NCBI RefSeq assembly: GCF_016899425.1
Contig: NZ_CP045995.1
Location: 1-64,000, forward strand
Direction of reading: 5' to 3'
DNA length: 64,000 nt
Source: Burkholderia sp. MS389
Lineage (GTDB): Bacteria; Pseudomonadota; Gammaproteobacteria; Burkholderiales; Burkholderiaceae
Below the pieces are notes generated by a model that had not been told where the DNA came from, did no database searches, and worked only from the letters and a program-made list of their open reading frames with translations. Every line of letters starts with the position of its first letter. Within the stretch, counting starts at the first letter, position 1. This document shows positions 7,700 through 16,415 of this stretch, one piece after another. Both the position numbers and the translations under genes were made by a program.

Positions 7700-8233
7700 A
7701 TGAACAACTTAGGAATTCGGCCGGGGCTCGTCCAGTCCACTGTCGCGAAGTTCGAGAATGGGACGAAGAACGGTGCGGCCGACGGCGCACAAAAGCAATC
7801 GCCCGCGCGCAGCAAAGGCCAACTGGACGGGCTGTCCAGCTTCAAGGGGGCCGACGGCGCGCCGCCGCCTCCGCCTGCGCCGCCGCGCAACTTCGCCAGC
7901 CTGCCGGGGCGCGCGGGGAACGTCGGTGCACAGGTGCTGAGTTCGGCGCTTCATGCCGGAAGTCAGTTCATGCCGCCGGGCATCGCGTCCACCGCAATGC
8001 ATGCGGCGGGTGACATCGTGCGTCCATCGGCCCTCGGCGCAGGGGACCCCGTGACGCAAATGGCTGCGATGCAAAACGACTTCATGAAGCAGCAAAACGA
8101 GATGACGCGGCTCAACAACGCGAACACGATGGCGGCCGCGGTCAACCAGCAGTCGCAGGAGCTCACGTCGGCACTGGCGTCGGTGGGTAACAAGGGCGCC
8201 AGCAACATTTCGAACGCCGCGAAGGGGCAGTAA
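7700..8233 (+). CDS. Proline-rich protein with HrpY/HrpE pilin-like C-terminus
   Basis: This 177-residue protein has no signal peptide. Residues about 20-65 are Lys/Gly rich and then Pro rich (PPPPPAPPRNF), and residues about 70-115 are a neutral Ala/Gly region. The last 60 or so are strongly similar to the Hrp pilin encoded at 29497-29706: both contain Met/Asn/Gln-rich helices and the tail TSALASVGN...NAAKGQ, with 19 identities in the final 25 residues by eye. The start is an ATG with AAGGAG upstream; the longer reading frame from 7433 would include the promoter. It is HrpB-regulated by its hrpII-like box. It may be a second, larger pilin, a pilus-tip or adaptor subunit, or an effector that copies the pilin export/polymerisation tail. 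Confidence 0.65.
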   Translation: MNNLGIRPGLVQSTVAKFENGTKNGAADGAQKQSPARSKGQLDGLSSFKGADGAPPPPPAPPRNFASLPGRAGNVGAQVLSSALHAGSQFMPPGIASTAMHAAGDIVRPSALGAGDPVTQMAAMQNDFMKQQNEMTRLNNANTMAAAVNQQSQELTSALASVGNKGASNISNAAKGQ

Positions 8234-8246
8234 CGGCGACGGCGGG

Positions 8247-8283
8247 CCGCGGCGTTGTCGCGCGCGGCTCGCGAACGCCGCGG
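8247..8283 (+). terminator. Hairpin after the pilin-tailed gene
   Basis: CCGCGGCGTT (8247-8256) pairs with AACGCCGCGG (8274-8283) across a 17-base loop, starting 14 bases after the stop codon. The remaining bases to 8440 show no gene. Confidence 0.5.
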
Positions 8284-8439
8284 TTCGTCCACGCGTCCTG
8301 CCTGCCTCGTTCCTGCTTCGTCCCCGCGCTTCGCGCTTGCCTTGGCGCTCGCCATACGGGACGACTTCCTCATGCAACGTCGCTTTCCCTGTTGATGACG
8401 TTCGCGGGCAGCCGGGTCTCCCGGCTGCTCCTGCTCATC

Positions 8440-8907
8440 CTACTGCCCGTCATCCGCCAGCTTCATGCGCTCGACGATGCGTTCCACCGAACGCGCGTAG
8501 CGATCGCGCTCGGCAGGTGTCTCCGAATGGTACGCACCGATCGCCGCCCAGGTGTTCCCGTACTTGACCATCATCTTGTGCAGGTGCCACGCGGCCACGT
8601 AGACGCTCGAGCAGGGGTTCATGAGGTCGTCCGCCGAGACGCCGTAGCGCGACAGCAGCGGAAGGTGAATCGAGTTGATCTGCATCATGCCGTAATCGGT
8701 CGAACCGTTCCGGTTGCGATGGCGCGCGTTCGCGTTGCCATGCGATTCCTGCCACGCGATCGCGCGCAGCACGACGGGGCTCACATGTTGATAGGCCGCG
8801 GCCGCCGCAAAGCAGTCGAGGGTCTGCGCGCGCACTTCGGCGGGCCGCGCGGACAGAACGGCAAGCGCCAGCACGAGCGCCGGCCTGGGTATGAATAGTC
8901 GCATCAT
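8440..8907 (-). CDS. Lytic transglycosylase (Hpa2/IpgF-type SLT family)
   Basis: This 155-residue protein has a signal peptide (about residues 1-27, ending VRA) and a compact SLT domain. The catalytic Glu is in IAWQESHGN, followed by the diagnostic DYGMMQIN and the AAWHLHKMM helix. Specialised lytic transglycosylases of this size accompany T3SS and type IV pili, cutting peptidoglycan to let the apparatus through. It lies between the secreted-protein genes and hrpB, and 2.5 kb from the pilus operon, so it could serve either machine; R64-type pil clusters normally encode a PilT transglycosylase and this operon lacks one. Two adjacent ATG codons (8907 and 8904) are possible starts. Confidence 0.8.
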   Translation of the reverse strand: MMRLFIPRPALVLALAVLSARPAEVRAQTLDCFAAAAAYQHVSPVVLRAIAWQESHGNANARHRNRNGSTDYGMMQINSIHLPLLSRYGVSADDLMNPCSSVYVAAWHLHKMMVKYGNTWAAIGAYHSETPAERDRYARSVERIVERMKLADDGQ

Positions 8908-8971
8908 GGATCATCCGGTATCCGGTAAGAGCAGCGGTGCGGGAATCGCTTCGCACCGACATGCGAATGAA

Positions 8972-9014
8972 AACGCCGTCCGACCCACGCGTGTGCGTTT
9001 CGTCGGACGGCGTT
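8972..9014 (-). terminator. Rho-independent terminator of hrpB
   Basis: A perfect 13-bp inverted repeat (8972-8984 with 9002-9014) ends, reading leftward, in a short run of T residues. It lies 75 bp beyond the hrpB stop codon. Confidence 0.75.
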
Positions 9015-9088
9015 GGCGGAAAAAAGCCGCGGGCCGGCCGTGTTACCGATCGGGAGTGCAGGCGCTTTGGCCCCGCACACCGCTGCCC

Positions 9089-10522
9089 TCAGCGGCCCAT
9101 CGTCTCCGAGGGCGCTTCCTGGAACACGCGCCGGTAGCCGTTGACCAGCGTCGAACGATGGCGCACGCCCCACTTGTTCGCGACGTCGAGCACGCGCGTG
9201 GCCGGTGCGCCGTCGTCGAGCAGATCGTCGCGAATGCGCTCCATCCGCTGGCGCCGGATCAGCTCGCTCGGCGACAGCCCGAGGTGGTTCTTGAACGCGG
9301 CCTGCATCGCGCGCTCGGTCACGCCCACATGCGACGCCACTTCGCGCACCGAAAGATCCTTTTGGTCGAGGTTGTCCATCAGGTAGCGATAGGCGCGGCG
9401 GTATTTCGCCGGCAGGCGGGCGCTCACGTCGTCGGAGCGCTGTGCCGCGCGCGATGCCTGCATGTGATCGGCCGCGGCGGGCATCGACATGCTGTCCGCG
9501 CGCACGTGCTGAATCGAGGCGAGCGCGTAGCGGCCGTAGAACTGCGCGAATTCCTGCGTGCGCATCTGCTGCTGCATGATCTTCGCGCGGCAGTAGAGGT
9601 AGTCGAGGTACCAGCGCGCATGCTGGCTGCCTTGCGAATTCGCCGCGCCGGACGCATCGAGCATCGCTTCGGCCAACGGCGTCGCGTGGCCGGCGATCGC
9701 GGCCAGCGTGATTTCGAGGCACAGGCTGCGGTGATAATCGTTGAGGCCGGCCTGGCGGCTCCAGCTCACGTATTGCTTGAGCGTTTCGCCCGCGCTCGTC
9801 CGGCCGTCGGCCAGCGACACGAGCCGGTTCAGGTGCGAGAGTCGTTCGGCCAACAGCGGCAGCACGGTCCCGGCGGGCTGCGTGCCGGGTACCGGCGCCT
9901 CGCCCGGCTCGAACTCCGCGATGGCCGAGCGCCAGTAGATGTGGTCGGCGAGTCGCTCGGCGCCGTGCAGTTCGTGCTGCGCGAAGAGGTCCCGCCGCAA
10001 CGCCTCCACGAGGTAGCGCCAGCGACGATCGTCATGCGTTGCCGCCAGCGCGGCCAGTTCGCCGAGGCGATGGCACGCCGCCTGGATCAAGCCCAGATGA
10101 AACGAAACGAGTGTCGCACCGACGAGGCTGTCGAGACGTTGGCGTGGCGTGGCCGCCTTTTCCTCGCCGACGCGCTTGAAGCAACTGAGCGCGACGTTGA
10201 ACTGGTTGCGGAACAACGCTTGCCAGCCGGTATTGCGGCACGACGCGATACGCAGATCGTCGCGATGGGCGCGAATGGCTTTTTGCGCGCGGCGATACGT
10301 TTCCTCCGCTTCTTCATGGCGGCCGAGCATCAGCTCGAGGTCGGCGCAGACTTGCAGCTGTGCGTAGCCGGGCTGGGCTTGCGCCGTGTCGGTATCGGCG
10401 TGGCGTGCGGCGTGGCGGACAGCGTCGAGAAACTGGCCCTGGAGCATTTTCGAGGCGACGTCCGCAGGGGTGTCGTCGAAAGCGAGGGCCGAGGCGGCGG
10501 CGAAGTAGATCGTTGAGAACAT
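9089..10522 (-). CDS. hrpB: HrpB-type AraC transcriptional activator of T3SS
   Basis: This 477-residue protein matches HrpB of Ralstonia (HrpX of Xanthomonas), the AraC-family activator that drives genes with hrpII/PIP boxes. The N-terminal 370 residues are helical and TPR-like; the last 100 hold two helix-turn-helices (DLSVREVASHVGVTERAMQAAFKNHLG, then RVLDVANKWGVRH). The length equals that of Ralstonia HrpB. The start has AGGAGCACGAC ahead of the ATG and a terminator follows. The upstream region has a direct repeat TGRTTTGTTAC at 10628-10638 and 10728-10738, a possible binding site for a higher regulator such as the HrpG-like protein at 26575. At least five hrpII boxes in the window are its likely targets. 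Confidence 0.88.
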   Translation of the reverse strand: MFSTIYFAAASALAFDDTPADVASKMLQGQFLDAVRHAARHADTDTAQAQPGYAQLQVCADLELMLGRHEEAEETYRRAQKAIRAHRDDLRIASCRNTGWQALFRNQFNVALSCFKRVGEEKAATPRQRLDSLVGATLVSFHLGLIQAACHRLGELAALAATHDDRRWRYLVEALRRDLFAQHELHGAERLADHIYWRSAIAEFEPGEAPVPGTQPAGTVLPLLAERLSHLNRLVSLADGRTSAGETLKQYVSWSRQAGLNDYHRSLCLEITLAAIAGHATPLAEAMLDASGAANSQGSQHARWYLDYLYCRAKIMQQQMRTQEFAQFYGRYALASIQHVRADSMSMPAAADHMQASRAAQRSDDVSARLPAKYRRAYRYLMDNLDQKDLSVREVASHVGVTERAMQAAFKNHLGLSPSELIRRQRMERIRDDLLDDGAPATRVLDVANKWGVRHRSTLVNGYRRVFQEAPSETMGR

Positions 10523-11490
10523 GTCGTGCTCCTGACTCGATGAGCGATGCGTTAAGCGGCGTGAAACGATTCGTGAAGCCGTGAGCGCATGTTTTCATCG
10601 CGGGCCGATTTAAGCGCGTGTTTGTGATGGTTTGTTACCTTCGGTTCGGCATCGGCGGTGGCCGGAGAGGGCGGCGCCGCGGCGGACTTTCACGCACGAG
10701 CGGCAGGCCTGCGTCGCGATTGTTTGGTGATTTGTTACGTTTGTTGCCGCGGTGCGGTAGTTGGCGCGGTGCACGGCGATGGCACGCGGGACGTGTTCGG
10801 TCTATGGATCCGGCAGGCCGAAGGCGCGCGTTCTGGCTGCGCGCGGTCGACGACGTGAAACTGCGCGGCGTGCAGGACATCCTGATCGCGGTGGTCGACG
10901 GCCTGAAGGGCTTCCCGGAAACGACGGTCGAGACCGCTTCCCGGCGGATGAGGCAGCGCTCGAACGGATCTGGATGGCGCTGCGCAACGTCCTGACCAGG
11001 TGAACCGGTTCCCGGCACGATTGGAAGCGCGCCATGAATCGGTTCGCGCTTGTTTATCCAGAACGATTAAACATTGGAGTTTGAATCTCAATCCGCGTCA
11101 CACGCGGAATTCCGGATACCTCGCGCACGGCACCCAATTGGCGACTCGCCCGCGAACAGCGCCATAGCACATCATTGTATCTGGCATATTTCCACGGGCG
11201 GCCATTCCGTGATTCGCGTCAAAACGTCCAAAAAATACGTGGCAGCGGCCGCAGCGCCTTGCTGGGCGGGGATTGTGCCGCGAGGACGACGCGTTCGGGC
11301 CAGTGCCTGTATCATCCATGCCGGCCGAGAAAGAACGATTTTCCGAGAGTATTTTTTTACTTAAAGGCGCGGTGTGCTTTGCCGTAAACACCCATTGATC
11401 TGTAGTGATATCCTTACGCGTCGTTACTGTTTTCTTACACAATTTCTTTCGAATTCCTGACGCCTTTCGGTACTGCTTTTAGGGCGGCTA
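10523..11490. other. Gene-poor region between hrpB and the pilus operon
   Basis: This 968-bp stretch holds the hrpB promoter region at its left end, an IS256-family transposase remnant (10831-11003) in the middle, and an AT-richer segment (about 11040-11490) that probably carries the pilus operon promoter. No intact gene is seen. A TTCG-N14-TTCG motif at 11448-11469 has the wrong spacing for a hrpII box. Confidence 0.7.
10831..11003 (+). pseudogene. IS256-family (Mutator) transposase remnant
   Basis: From 10831 the DNA encodes FWLRAVDDVKLRGVQDILIA followed by VVDGLKGFPE, the conserved catalytic-core segment of IS256-family transposases. In another frame, up to a stop at 11003, it encodes FPADEAALERIWMALRNVLT, which resembles the C-terminal end of the same family. 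The large middle part is missing and the two pieces are out of frame, so this is an internally deleted relic. It marks past transposition at the junction between the T3SS regulator gene and the pilus operon. Confidence 0.75.
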
Positions 11491-12759
11491 TTGGCATGGT
11501 TCAAGCAGATTGAAAAGAACGTGGCAACAAAAAAAATAGAGCTTCCGGCGCATCCGAGGTGCGTGAGCGACAAGAGGTGGAGCCGGGCGAGGGCGAATGT
11601 CTGGATAGCGGCGATACCGCCGGCAATTCGGGCGCTGCTGGGCGGCGTCTGGTTCGCCTGCACGGTCGCGCACGCTTCCGATCAGCAAGTCATCGTCGAC
11701 GGCGGGCAGCGCCTGGGCGGCGTCGTGCGCACGGGCGGCCATGACGTTCCGTTGCTGCGCGCGCTCGAACAGATCATGCCGACGAGTTACAGCATCAATG
11801 TGCCGAACGCGGGCGCATGGGCCGACGCGCCCGTGAGCTGGCGCGCCGGCTCGTCGGTCGTGCACGCGCTCGGCGAGGTGCTGTCGGTCGATCCCGCGCT
11901 GCAGGCGCGCATCGATACGGATATGCGCTTGCTCTCGGTGACTGCGCACGCGCGGCGCGCAAACGTTGACGCGCCGCAGCCTTTCCCGGCGGCGGCCGGC
12001 GCGGCGTCGCGCATGAACGGTGCCGCCACGAATGCGTCTACCACCTTGCCCACGGGCGCGGCGGCGATGGCTCCCGCGGCGGGGCCTGCCATTGGACAGG
12101 CGCAGACCGTGGCGCAGGCGCGCGTTTCGACGTCGATGCCCGCAACACCGGTATCGGCTCGCACACACGCGGCAGCATTGGCGGTCCCGCTCGTGCCGGC
12201 ACCCGCACCCGCACCCGCACCCGCACCCGCACCCGCACCCGCACCCGCACCCGCACCCGCACCCGCACCCGCACCCGCTCTGGTGATGTCGCCCGCACCG
12301 GCAGCCGGGCCGGCCATGCCGGCATCGGCACCGGCACGTGTTTCAGCACCGCCGCGAGCGCAGGTACCCACGCCGGCAAAGCGTGACGCCATTGAGCCCC
12401 CGCTGCTCGCCGCTACGCAATGGGCGTCCGGCCCGGGCTCGCCGGCGCCGTCGTCGGCGCCCACCGCCACGCCGGCGTTCGCACCCGCGGCGCCGCCCGA
12501 GCGCACGGAGTGGCAGATGCGCCTGTCGGACGGCTCCGTGCGCAACGCGCTCGCGCGCTGGGCGAGCGAAGCCGGCTGGCAATTCATTTGGGACGTGCCG
12601 ACCGATTTTCAGGTCGACGCGACGGCCACGATACACGGCACGCTCGCCGAAGCGCTGCGTCAGGTGACCAATGCGCTCGCCGGCTCGCAGGTGCCGATCC
12701 AGGTGGTCTTGTACCAGCGCAACCGCGTCATGCGCGTCGTTCCCAAAGGAGCAAGTTGA
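11491..12759 (+). CDS. pilL: PilL/TcpQ-type pilus protein with Pro-Ala repeat
   Basis: This protein (up to 422 residues) has three parts. A signal peptide ends near WFACTVAHA. A first alpha/beta domain contains VPLLRALEQIMPTSYSINV, typical of TcpQ/PilL N-terminal domains. A second similar domain at the C-terminus holds the pattern ARWASEAGWQFIWDVPTDF and ends in RNRVMRVV. Between them is a long Ala/Pro/Thr-rich linker including about thirteen Pro-Ala units. TcpQ-type proteins dock to or stabilise the pilus secretin, here PilN, whose gene overlaps the stop codon. The start is uncertain: 11491 is a TTG; GTG codons at 11521 and 11563 (with GAGG just before it) would place the signal peptide nearer the N-terminus and are at least as likely. 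Confidence 0.72.
   Translation: MAWFKQIEKNVATKKIELPAHPRCVSDKRWSRARANVWIAAIPPAIRALLGGVWFACTVAHASDQQVIVDGGQRLGGVVRTGGHDVPLLRALEQIMPTSYSINVPNAGAWADAPVSWRAGSSVVHALGEVLSVDPALQARIDTDMRLLSVTAHARRANVDAPQPFPAAAGAASRMNGAATNASTTLPTGAAAMAPAAGPAIGQAQTVAQARVSTSMPATPVSARTHAAALAVPLVPAPAPAPAPAPAPAPAPAPAPAPAPAPALVMSPAPAAGPAMPASAPARVSAPPRAQVPTPAKRDAIEPPLLAATQWASGPGSPAPSSAPTATPAFAPAAPPERTEWQMRLSDGSVRNALARWASEAGWQFIWDVPTDFQVDATATIHGTLAEALRQVTNALAGSQVPIQVVLYQRNRVMRVVPKGAS
12199..12276 (+). repeat. Thirteen GCACCC hexamers inside pilL
   Basis: GCACCC is repeated thirteen times and encodes an Ala-Pro rod in the pilL linker. Changes in copy number keep the reading frame, so the linker length can vary without loss of function. 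Four copies of the same hexamer occur at the start of pilV in another frame. Confidence 0.9.
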
Positions 12760-14492
12760 TGAGCGTCCTCCGTCGTCCTTTCGTCATCCTTGCCGCATGC
12801 CTGTCGCTGCTCGCGGGGTGCACCGGTCTCCTGGACAAGATCGAGCGCAGCTCGCAGGTCGATACCGCGCGTGCGGGGCAATTGCTCGGCAAGCTCTCGA
12901 ACGGCGACAACCGCGCGGTGCCGGGCAGTGACGACGTCATCGTCAAGGACGAACTCTGGCTTTCGGGCAAGACGATCAAGCTCGCGACGAAATCGACGCT
13001 GCCGAAGCTCTTCGACGAGCCGGCGAGCTTCGACGGCACGGTCGATTCGCTGCGCATGTTCGCCGATCGCATTTCGCGCCTCGCGCACCTGCCGGCCAAG
13101 GTCGCGCCGGGCACGAGCGAAGCGGCCGCGCGCGCGACGCAGACCGCGGTCGATACGGGGGGCGCGGGCGCCTATCCCGGCGTGCCGCCGCTGCCCCCCG
13201 GCCTGCTGCAGGGGCCTGCACCGAGCACGAGCGCCGCGACGGTGGTCGCGCGCGTGCCGAGCGTATCCTCGCCCGTGCGCATCGCGTATTCCGGCGGCAC
13301 GCTGCGCGGGCTGCTCGACACGGCCTCGGCTCGCTTCGGCGTCTACTGGAAGTACGAGGACGGCGCGATCGTCTTCTTCTACACAGCCACGCGCGTCTAT
13401 CAGGTCGTCGCCATTCCGGGCGACTCGAAGCTGGATACGAACGTCGTGAGCGGGGCGAGCAACAGCGGCGGCGCGTCGAGCAACAGCGCGGGGGCGGGCG
13501 GATCGGGCGCCGGCGGCGCGGGCATCGGCGGCGGAGGCGGTGGCGGGACGTCCGGTTCGCCCTCCGTGTCGTCGGACAACACCGCGAATATCACGATGAA
13601 CGCGCAGCTTTCGGTGTACAACGGCTTGCAGACGGCGATCAAGGCGATGCTCTCCCCGGTAGGCTCGGTCATCACCTCGCCCGCCACGGGCTCGATCTCG
13701 GTCACCGACACGCCCGACGTGCTCGAGCGCGTGGGCGAGTTCATGGAGCAGCAAAACCGCGTGCTCGCGCGGCAGGTGCTCGTCAACGTGACGGTGCTCT
13801 CGGTCACGCTTTCCGCGCAGGACAGCTACGGCATCAACTGGCACGCGGTCTATCAGGCGCTCGGCACGCAGTTCGGTATCACCACCGCGTTCACGAGCAT
13901 GATCCAGAACCCGAGCGAGCTCTCGGCCACGGTGATCACACCGTCGAGCCGCGCCTCGAGCACGACGGCCATCATCGATGCGCTTTCGACCCAGGGCACG
14001 GTGCACCGCAAGACCTCGGCGTCGATCACGACGCTCAACGATCAGCCCGTTCCGGTGCAGGTGGCCGAGCAGCAAGGCTATCTCGCGCAGATCTCGACGA
14101 CCAACACCGTCAACGTCGGCAGCCAGACGTCGCTCACGCCGGGCACGATCACGACCGGCTTCAACCTCACGGTGCTGCCGCACATCCTCGACGACGGCAC
14201 GATCATGATGCAGTTCTACAGCAACATTTCGTCGCTCGTGAACCTTGCGCCGTTCGGCCCGGCGAACCAGCAGATCCAGTTGCCGACCGTCGATACGCGC
14301 AACTTCCTGCAGCGCATCGCGGTGAAGTCGGGGCAGACGCTCGTCATCAGCGGCTACGAGGGCATCACCGATCTGGATAACCGGCAAGGCGTCGGCCATC
14401 CGTCGAACTACGCGATGGGCGGATTCAACGCGTCCGGCACGCGCGAGGTGATCGTCATCCTGCTGTCGCCCATCGCGATCAACGGCGCTTGA
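12759..14492 (+). CDS. pilN: Type IVb pilus secretin lipoprotein PilN
   Basis: This 577-residue protein is the outer-membrane secretin of the R64/TCP-type pilus. It has a lipoprotein signal (ILAACLSLLAGC, lipobox LLAGC), N-domains, a Gly/Ser-rich linker (about residues 228-270), and a C-terminal secretin core including SGYEGITDLDN and the end REVIVILLSPIAI. PilN-family secretins are usually 500-580 residues. The ATG overlaps the pilL stop (TGATG) and has AAAGGAG upstream, so the two are translationally coupled. Confidence 0.85.
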   Translation: MSVLRRPFVILAACLSLLAGCTGLLDKIERSSQVDTARAGQLLGKLSNGDNRAVPGSDDVIVKDELWLSGKTIKLATKSTLPKLFDEPASFDGTVDSLRMFADRISRLAHLPAKVAPGTSEAAARATQTAVDTGGAGAYPGVPPLPPGLLQGPAPSTSAATVVARVPSVSSPVRIAYSGGTLRGLLDTASARFGVYWKYEDGAIVFFYTATRVYQVVAIPGDSKLDTNVVSGASNSGGASSNSAGAGGSGAGGAGIGGGGGGGTSGSPSVSSDNTANITMNAQLSVYNGLQTAIKAMLSPVGSVITSPATGSISVTDTPDVLERVGEFMEQQNRVLARQVLVNVTVLSVTLSAQDSYGINWHAVYQALGTQFGITTAFTSMIQNPSELSATVITPSSRASSTTAIIDALSTQGTVHRKTSASITTLNDQPVPVQVAEQQGYLAQISTTNTVNVGSQTSLTPGTITTGFNLTVLPHILDDGTIMMQFYSNISSLVNLAPFGPANQQIQLPTVDTRNFLQRIAVKSGQTLVISGYEGITDLDNRQGVGHPSNYAMGGFNASGTREVIVILLSPIAINGA

Positions 14493-14517
14493 CGCGCGCT
14501 CGGGCACAGGAACCGTC

Positions 14518-15834
14518 ATGGCGACGCAAGTCATCCAGATCGGCCGCCAGCGTTTCATATGCGGCCTTTTCTGGCAATCGCTCTCGCGCCGGCACGCGCT
14601 GCGCGCGGAGGCCGTGGAACTCGCCGCGCGCCTGAATTTCGATGCGATGGTGCTGCGTATCGACCGCACGTTCGCGGGCGCGGGTTTCGCGAGCACGCGC
14701 GAGGGCGCGCAACTGGGCTTGCCGTCGCTCGGCGCGCTCGTGTCGAAGACGATCGCGGCCGAAGGCGCGTTCTACGACGGACGCCAGCAGCCGGCGCCCA
14801 ACTGGCTCGGCGCGTTTCATCTGCCCGACGGGCGCTGGGCCTACTTCGCCGTGCGCGACGGCGCGTTCCTGCCGAACGGCGACTGGATCGGTTCGAGCGA
14901 CGAAGTGTTCGAGCGGCTGCACGGCGATTACAGCCTCGGCGGCTGGAACGTCGTCATCGGCGATCCGCAGCTGGAAGTGCAGGGGTTCCACAACTTCTAC
15001 GCGCGGCGCATCGAGGACATGATCCCGCGGCGGGGCGGCAAGCCGCATTTGCCGCGCTGGCTCAATCTGTCGCGTGTCTCGCGGCGCGCACCGCGGCGCG
15101 AGGTGCTGCTCGCCGCCGCTGCGATCGTGGTGGCGGCCGCGGTGGCGGCCGGCATCGTCGCGTACCGGCGCCACCGCATGGAACTCGAGCGGCAGCAGGC
15201 GTTCGAGCGGATGCGCGCGGAGCTCGCGCTGCATCCGCCCAAGCCCGCGGCCCCGCCCGAAGCGCCGCACCCGTGGGCCAGCGAGCCACGGCCCGATGCG
15301 TTCGTTCGCGCGTGCCTCGATCACTTCACGCACCTCGCGCCGGGCGGCTGGGAACTCGACGACTACGTTTGCCGCGCGTCGAACGTCAGCTACAGCTGGT
15401 CGCGGGGTGGATCGAACGTGGCGATGTTGATGGCGGCGGAGCCGCGCGCGACGATCGACGGCAACGGCGAGCATGCGAGCTACGTGGAGCCGCTGGCATT
15501 GCCCGTGGGGGGAGACGAAGTGCTCGAGGGCGTGCGCGGCGTGCGCTTGCGCATGCTTTCCGCCTTCCAGTTGCTGGGCATCGGCCTGACGTTCACGCTG
15601 CAGCCGGCAAGCGCGCCGCAGCGCAGCCTCGCTTCGCAAACGCTGGACCGCCTGCACCCGGGCGGCGAGCCGCCCCCGGCGCCGCGCTGGCAGACCTGGC
15701 GCATGTCGGCGCAACTGGACGACGTGCGGCCCGACAGCCTCATCAGGTACCTCGACGAGCCGGGTGTGCGCGTCGAGACGCTTTCATACAAATCCGGGCA
15801 GTGGACGCTCGACGGAGTGCTCTATGAGAAATGA
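14518..15834 (+). CDS. pilO: Pilus accessory protein PilO2 (type IVb)
   Basis: This 438-residue protein fits the PilO/PilO2 family of thin-pilus systems. It has a cytoplasmic N-terminal region of about 195 residues with the family-typical opening around GLFWQSLSRRHALRAEA, one transmembrane helix (about 200-218, VLLAAAAIVVAAAVAAGIVAY), and a periplasmic C-terminal half. It links the cytoplasmic ATPase to the periplasmic part of the pilus machine. It lies 25 bp after pilN and overlaps pilP by 11 bp. Confidence 0.8.
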   Translation: MATQVIQIGRQRFICGLFWQSLSRRHALRAEAVELAARLNFDAMVLRIDRTFAGAGFASTREGAQLGLPSLGALVSKTIAAEGAFYDGRQQPAPNWLGAFHLPDGRWAYFAVRDGAFLPNGDWIGSSDEVFERLHGDYSLGGWNVVIGDPQLEVQGFHNFYARRIEDMIPRRGGKPHLPRWLNLSRVSRRAPRREVLLAAAAIVVAAAVAAGIVAYRRHRMELERQQAFERMRAELALHPPKPAAPPEAPHPWASEPRPDAFVRACLDHFTHLAPGGWELDDYVCRASNVSYSWSRGGSNVAMLMAAEPRATIDGNGEHASYVEPLALPVGGDEVLEGVRGVRLRMLSAFQLLGIGLTFTLQPASAPQRSLASQTLDRLHPGGEPPPAPRWQTWRMSAQLDDVRPDSLIRYLDEPGVRVETLSYKSGQWTLDGVLYEK

Positions 15835-16411
15835 CGCTGCATTGACTGTACTGGTGCTCGCCTGCTGCTGGGCGTGGCCGTTGGCCGCGTTCGGCGAGGC
15901 CGGCGCCGCAGCTGCCACGGCCGCCGCGCCCGCTGAAGCGGCGCCGCGCATGAATGTCGTTCCGACGCCGGCCGCCGTGCAGGCAGCCAACGAACTGATG
16001 CGGCTACAGGAGGAAACGATGATCCTCAAGGCCCAGCTGAAAAAGCTCGACGCGCAGGCGCAGGTGGCGGAGCGGCAGGAAGCGCTGCACCGGATGGGCA
16101 GTACCGTCTCGTCGTATTCGGACGTGTCGCTCGTGGCGACACAAGGGCTCGGCAAGAAGCTCGGCGCAACGGTGGCGACGAGCGACGGCGCGGAGTTCGA
16201 CGTCGGGCCCGGCGATACGCTGCCCAACGGCATGCGCGTGGCGGCCATTCGCCCGGGTGCGATCGTCCTCGCATCGCAAGACGGACGGCGCACGACGCTG
16301 ACCGTCTCCGCGAGCGCGCGGCAGCAGCCCGCGCGCAGCGTAGCGTCGACAGGCTCGCCCGGCGTGCCGCCGGTGCCGACGCTGCCTGCTTTGCCGATGT
16401 CTGCGAGGTGA
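15824..16411 (+). CDS. pilP: Type IVb pilus biogenesis protein PilP
   Basis: This 195-residue protein has a signal peptide (about 1-24), a predicted coiled coil (about 48-90, with QEETMILKAQLKKLDAQAQVAERQ), and a small beta domain containing FDVGPGDTLPNGMRVAAIRPGAIVL. This order is typical of PilP of R64-like systems, which works with PilO in the periplasm. It overlaps pilO by 11 bp and is followed 4 bp later by pilQ. Confidence 0.82.
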   Translation: MRNDAALTVLVLACCWAWPLAAFGEAGAAAATAAAPAEAAPRMNVVPTPAAVQAANELMRLQEETMILKAQLKKLDAQAQVAERQEALHRMGSTVSSYSDVSLVATQGLGKKLGATVATSDGAEFDVGPGDTLPNGMRVAAIRPGAIVLASQDGRRTTLTVSASARQQPARSVASTGSPGVPPVPTLPALPMSAR

Positions 16412-16415
16412 CGCG

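Noticed and set aside
10628..10738. Direct repeat TGRTTTGTTAC, two copies exactly 100 bp apart upstream of hrpB
   Set aside because: Only two short copies; suggestive of a regulator site but not enough to call a feature.
10618..10995. 125-codon open frame covering the region right of hrpB
   Set aside because: Only its second half resembles anything, and that is a fragment of IS256 transposase; recorded as a pseudogene and not a gene.
11448..11469. TTCG-N14-TTCG upstream of the pilus operon
   Set aside because: The spacing is 14, not 16, and no TANNNT follows at the right distance, so it is not a convincing hrpII box.
12660..14696. 678-codon open frame on the minus strand opposite pilN
   Set aside because: It is a high-GC antisense shadow: Arg/Asp/His-rich translation with no recognisable domain, opposite a clear secretin gene.
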